From: JAJRAN01 sp963827135
Lineage (GTDB): Archaea > Thermoplasmatota > Thermoplasmata > Methanomassiliicoccales > UBA472
Length of the DNA stretch: 64,000 nucleotides
Direction of reading: 5' to 3'
Assembly (NCBI GenBank): GCA_963827135.1
Contig: CAWGZX010000003.1
Location: 1-64,000, forward strand
Shown: positions 61,363 to 64,000 of the stretch, in pieces
Layout of the letters: each line of letters opens with the position of its first letter
How positions within the stretch are numbered: the stretch's first letter is position 1
Translations under genes and position numbers: made by a program
The notes under the pieces: generated by a model
What the model saw: the letters and a program-made list of their open reading frames with translations, nothing else
What the model was told of the DNA's origin: nothing
The model's database searches: none

Positions 61363-62430
61363 ATGAAGCAGATGACAAGTACGCAACGGTTTGAGGCGGC
61401 TTTAAAGCACGAGACACCGGATATGGTTCCCATATCCTACTTCGCTGGAATACTTCAGCTGCATTGGGTTAAGGAGAACCTGACTTGGAAGGACACCGTG
61501 GAATATGGAAGGAACGGCCTTAGGATGGCTCAGGTGACCAGCCACTTCCTGGATGAGGTGGGTGGCGATACTGCCTATGTGCTGTCCGATGTTGGGGAGA
61601 TAGTCCAAGGCTGGGGAGTGCGGATGAAGCTACCGGACGCTCCTGATATCCACATGGCTCTAGGGAAGTTCGGTGTAAACGAGCCCGGAGACTGGGAGAA
61701 GCTGGATGTTCTGGACCCATTGATCGATGGCAGGATGCCTACCTACCTTGATGCCTGCAAGTGGCTCAAGGAGAAGTACCATGACCGCGTGCCAATCGGG
61801 GTCGACGTACCCTCAGCGCTGACGACATCCACCCACGTAGCGCCAATGGAGACGGTGTTGATCCATATGCTCACCGAACCGGACGCGCTCAAGAAGGGGC
61901 TTAGGACGATTGCGACGACCGTCGCTGACTTCCTAAATGCATGCGCCGACGAAGGTGCCTTCTATTCCGCATATCTGACGACACGTGCCTCGAAGGAGAT
62001 CACCACAGAGGACCAATACCGCGAATTCGGGGTCCCGTGGGATATGGAGATATTCAAGAAGACTGAGCGGCTGTACCACATATGCCATGTTTGCGGGGTC
62101 GAGCCAATGTTCGACATCATCGCCGAGTATGCGAGGTCCACCAAGAACACAAAGGGAATTTCCTGGTGGGACAAGGGTGCCAAGCCTAACCTCAAGGAAG
62201 CGAAGGATGGCTGGGGAAAGGACCTATGCCTCATGTCTGGGATAGACCACACCAACACTCTGACCGATGGCACGCCTGAGACCATTGACAAGGAGATTGA
62301 AGAAGCCTGCAAGATCGCCATGCCTGGCAGCGGGTTTATACTCGCGGCCGGATGCGACATCTCGCCCAAGACACCAAAGGAGAACATGAAGGCCTACATC
62401 AAGGCCGCCCGCAAGCATGGGAAGTATTAA
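61363..62430 (+). CDS. UroD-family corrinoid methyltransferase 2 (MtaA/MtbA-like)
   Basis: 355 residues, a paralogue of methyltransferase 1 (both begin MK.MTS..R, with KHETPD or NHETPD following, and both share EIVQGWGVRMKLPDAP-type and GISWW segments). Zinc ligands are His242 and Cys244 (CHVCGVEP) and Cys331 (AAGCDI). I chose ATG 61363 after AGGGGTAAGC. The corrinoid protein gene follows in the same direction, which fits a methyltransferase that works on it. Confidence 0.87.
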   Translation: MKQMTSTQRFEAALKHETPDMVPISYFAGILQLHWVKENLTWKDTVEYGRNGLRMAQVTSHFLDEVGGDTAYVLSDVGEIVQGWGVRMKLPDAPDIHMALGKFGVNEPGDWEKLDVLDPLIDGRMPTYLDACKWLKEKYHDRVPIGVDVPSALTTSTHVAPMETVLIHMLTEPDALKKGLRTIATTVADFLNACADEGAFYSAYLTTRASKEITTEDQYREFGVPWDMEIFKKTERLYHICHVCGVEPMFDIIAEYARSTKNTKGISWWDKGAKPNLKEAKDGWGKDLCLMSGIDHTNTLTDGTPETIDKEIEEACKIAMPGSGFILAAGCDISPKTPKENMKAYIKAARKHGKY

Positions 62431-62473
62431 TCATAAGAAAGTACGAATTACAAAAGCCGTGATTGAAGGTGAA

Positions 62474-63136
62474 ATGATGAATGACGAACAGTACAAGAAG
62501 ATATACGATTGCGTTGTGAACGGCAAGGCAGCGGAAGCCCAGAAGATCGGGGAGGAAATGAAGGCAGCTGGCATTGACAGCAAGGAGATCGGCAAGGTGC
62601 TGATCGACGCCATGAACTTGGTCGGGCATAGGTACAGGGAAAGGGAGATCGCCCTACCTCAGCTAATCCTCGCCACGCACTGCTTCAAGAAGATACTATT
62701 GCCCTACGCAGCCGACGCTAAGGGCAAGGAGGGCGTCGTGGTCATGGGAACGGTCAAGAACGACATCCACGACATCGGCAAGAACCTGGTATGCTCGATG
62801 CTCCAGGTTTACAACTACACGGTAGTCGATCTCGGGAAGGATGTTCCCTTGGAGAAGTTCGTGAGCGAGGCGAAGAAGGTCAACGCCAACATAATCGGCG
62901 CAGGGACCTTGCTTACTGCCACAATGCCAGAGCTCCAGGAGATCATCAACATGATGAAGGAGGCCGGCATCCGTGACAAGGTGAAATTCGCCGTCGGAGG
63001 CGCGCCCTTGACCACCACCTACGCCAAGCACATCGGGGCAGACGGTTACGCTGCCGATGCGATCCTGTCCGTGGAGATGGCCAACCACCTGATGAAGGGA
63101 GAACAGCACTATCTGTCCGCAAGGCAGGACAAGTAG
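62474..63136 (+). CDS. Corrinoid methyl-carrier protein (MtbC/MttC/MtaC-like)
   Basis: 220 residues. An N-terminal four-helix cap domain is followed by the B12-binding Rossmann domain with DIHDIG (Asp97, axial-ligand His99, Gly102). TLLTAT and VGGAPLT correspond to the SxL and GG parts. It carries the methyl group as methyl-Co(III). I chose ATG 62474 after AAGGTGA over the longer ORF start at 62417, which overlaps the previous gene. No reactivation (RamA) gene is visible. The stop is TAG. Confidence 0.9.
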   Translation: MMNDEQYKKIYDCVVNGKAAEAQKIGEEMKAAGIDSKEIGKVLIDAMNLVGHRYREREIALPQLILATHCFKKILLPYAADAKGKEGVVVMGTVKNDIHDIGKNLVCSMLQVYNYTVVDLGKDVPLEKFVSEAKKVNANIIGAGTLLTATMPELQEIINMMKEAGIRDKVKFAVGGAPLTTTYAKHIGADGYAADAILSVEMANHLMKGEQHYLSARQDK

Positions 63137-63154
63137 ACTGGCGTGTGTGATTCG

Positions 63155-64000
63155 ATGAGCAAGAACTCTCAGCAAAGGGTGCATGACGCCATCAAGCACA
63201 ACCCCGTTGACCGCGTCCCGGTCAGCGGAATGGCCTGGTTCATCGGGGCCAGGGCGGGCGGCTTCGGCACCAAGGAATACGCCACCAACGGCGAGAAGAT
63301 GGCCAAGGGCCAATTGGCCTTCCATGAAAAGACGGGCGTAGATATATTGCATCCCATGTCCGACGTAGGCCAGATGTCCTCTGGGTGGGGCACAGTAATG
63401 CGCTACACCGAGGGCCTCGCCCCGATGATGGATGACTTCGCCGTCCGGGAACCGGAGGATTGGGAGAAGATGGAGGTGCTCGACCCGAAGAAGGATGGAA
63501 GGATGCACGTCCCCATCGATGCCATATCATTGATGCGCAAGAAGGTCGGCGAGACCGTGTCGATGATGCCTTACATCCCAAGCCCGCTCACAAGCACCAC
63601 CCACGTGCGGGCAATGGAAAACGTTCTCATGGACATTATCCTCAACCCAGAAGCCCTGAAGAAAGGTTTGAAGATAATTACCGAGACCACCATCCTCTAC
63701 GCCGACCAGATATTCGATGCCGGGGCGGACGGGCTGTTGTATGCGCCAACCCGCGCTTCCGCCGAAATCGTCACCATCGATCAGTACGAAGAGTTCGGCG
63801 CAATCTACGATCGAAGGGTGCTCGGGGGATTGAAGAACCAGGATGGCTACAATATCCTCCATGTCTGCGGCGTCGAGCCCTTCTTCGAGCTCCTCTCTAA
63901 CTACCCCAACACCGGAGGTATAAATTGGTGGGACAGGGGAAGCAACTTGAAAGTATCCGAAGCAAAAGCCAAGTGGGGGAAGACGGTCTGCCTGGTAGCG
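63155..64000 (+). CDS. UroD-family corrinoid methyltransferase 3, 3' part outside window
   Basis: The frame is open to the end of the window (282 codons seen). It begins MSKNSQQRVHDAIKHNPVDR and has zinc ligands His236 and Cys238 (LHVCGVEPFF). It is more distant from the other two. Its ATG lies in the same frame as the corrinoid gene, 18 nt past the TAG, and has no evident ribosome site. Confidence 0.85.
   Translation, partial: MSKNSQQRVHDAIKHNPVDRVPVSGMAWFIGARAGGFGTKEYATNGEKMAKGQLAFHEKTGVDILHPMSDVGQMSSGWGTVMRYTEGLAPMMDDFAVREPEDWEKMEVLDPKKDGRMHVPIDAISLMRKKVGETVSMMPYIPSPLTSTTHVRAMENVLMDIILNPEALKKGLKIITETTILYADQIFDAGADGLLYAPTRASAEIVTIDQYEEFGAIYDRRVLGGLKNQDGYNILHVCGVEPFFELLSNYPNTGGINWWDRGSNLKVSEAKAKWGKTVCLVA

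Noticed and set aside
1..64000. CRISPR arrays, insertion sequences, integrases, rRNA genes
   Set aside because: No regularly spaced repeats, transposase or integrase motifs, or rRNA-like stretches were found on reading both strands.

Overview
This window looks archaeal, from a GC-rich euryarchaeote of the Thermoplasmatota/Methanomassiliicoccales kind. Several things point that way: archaeal tRNA-guanine transglycosylase (TgtA), KEOPS subunit Pcc1, an RNase P Rpp21-type subunit, ribosomal protein L10e, Dph2, mevalonate kinase, geranylgeranyl reductase, a tetraether lipid synthase homologue, a probable methanogenesis marker protein 4 (MtxX), and UroD-family corrinoid methyltransferases. TATA-like boxes lie about 25-45 nt before many genes. 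The exact order is inference. No rRNA, CRISPR array, transposase or integrase was seen. Amber (TAG) stops end roughly a quarter of the genes I read, so TAG looks like an ordinary stop here.

Layout. 1-8 kb: tRNA modification genes (tgtA, pcc1, a methylthiotransferase), tRNA-Gln, nitroreductase, MFS carrier, flavodoxin, aldehyde dehydrogenase. 8-15.6 kb: P-type ATPase, citrate synthase, isochorismatase-like hydrolase and a secreted M6 metalloprotease. 15.7-25.6 kb: many small or membrane proteins (GYD, DUF6325 plus SHOCT, VIT1-like, anSME-like radical SAM, an RND/MMPL exporter, zinc ribbons) and small ORFs in a regulatory gap at 16.4-16.9 kb. 25.8-30 kb: aminotransferase, an Fe-S protein fragment, RNase III, mevalonate kinase. 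30-33.7 kb: a lipid operon (tetraether synthase homologue, ferredoxin, geranylgeranyl reductase) divergent from a TrmB-type regulator. 33.7-38 kb: one very large membrane-anchored protein with a lamin-tail-like domain. 38-46 kb: MscS, serS, an RNA-binding pair, a decayed gene, L10e, dph2-mtxX and the preQ0 genes queD-queC-queE, which make the precursor used by tgtA.

46.2-50.8 kb is a leucine operon (leuA-leuC-leuD-leuB). It is preceded by a 20-codon ORF with its own Shine-Dalgarno and seven leucines in its last ten codons, followed by a sequence that can pair with the leuA ribosome-binding site. It reads like a leader-peptide attenuator, which I regard as the most novel signal here. leuC carries an apparent one-base insertion near its start.

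50.9-57.2 kb: ClC channel, soluble ABC ATPase, then a four-gene operon of a two-subunit CoA transferase and a split ADP-forming acyl-CoA synthetase. 57.3 kb to the end: a methyl-transfer cluster with three UroD-type methyltransferases, a corrinoid protein, an amidohydrolase and an AmiS/UreI-type amide channel. This may be a route from an imported N-methylated amide to methyl groups for methanogenesis, but its substrate is unknown.
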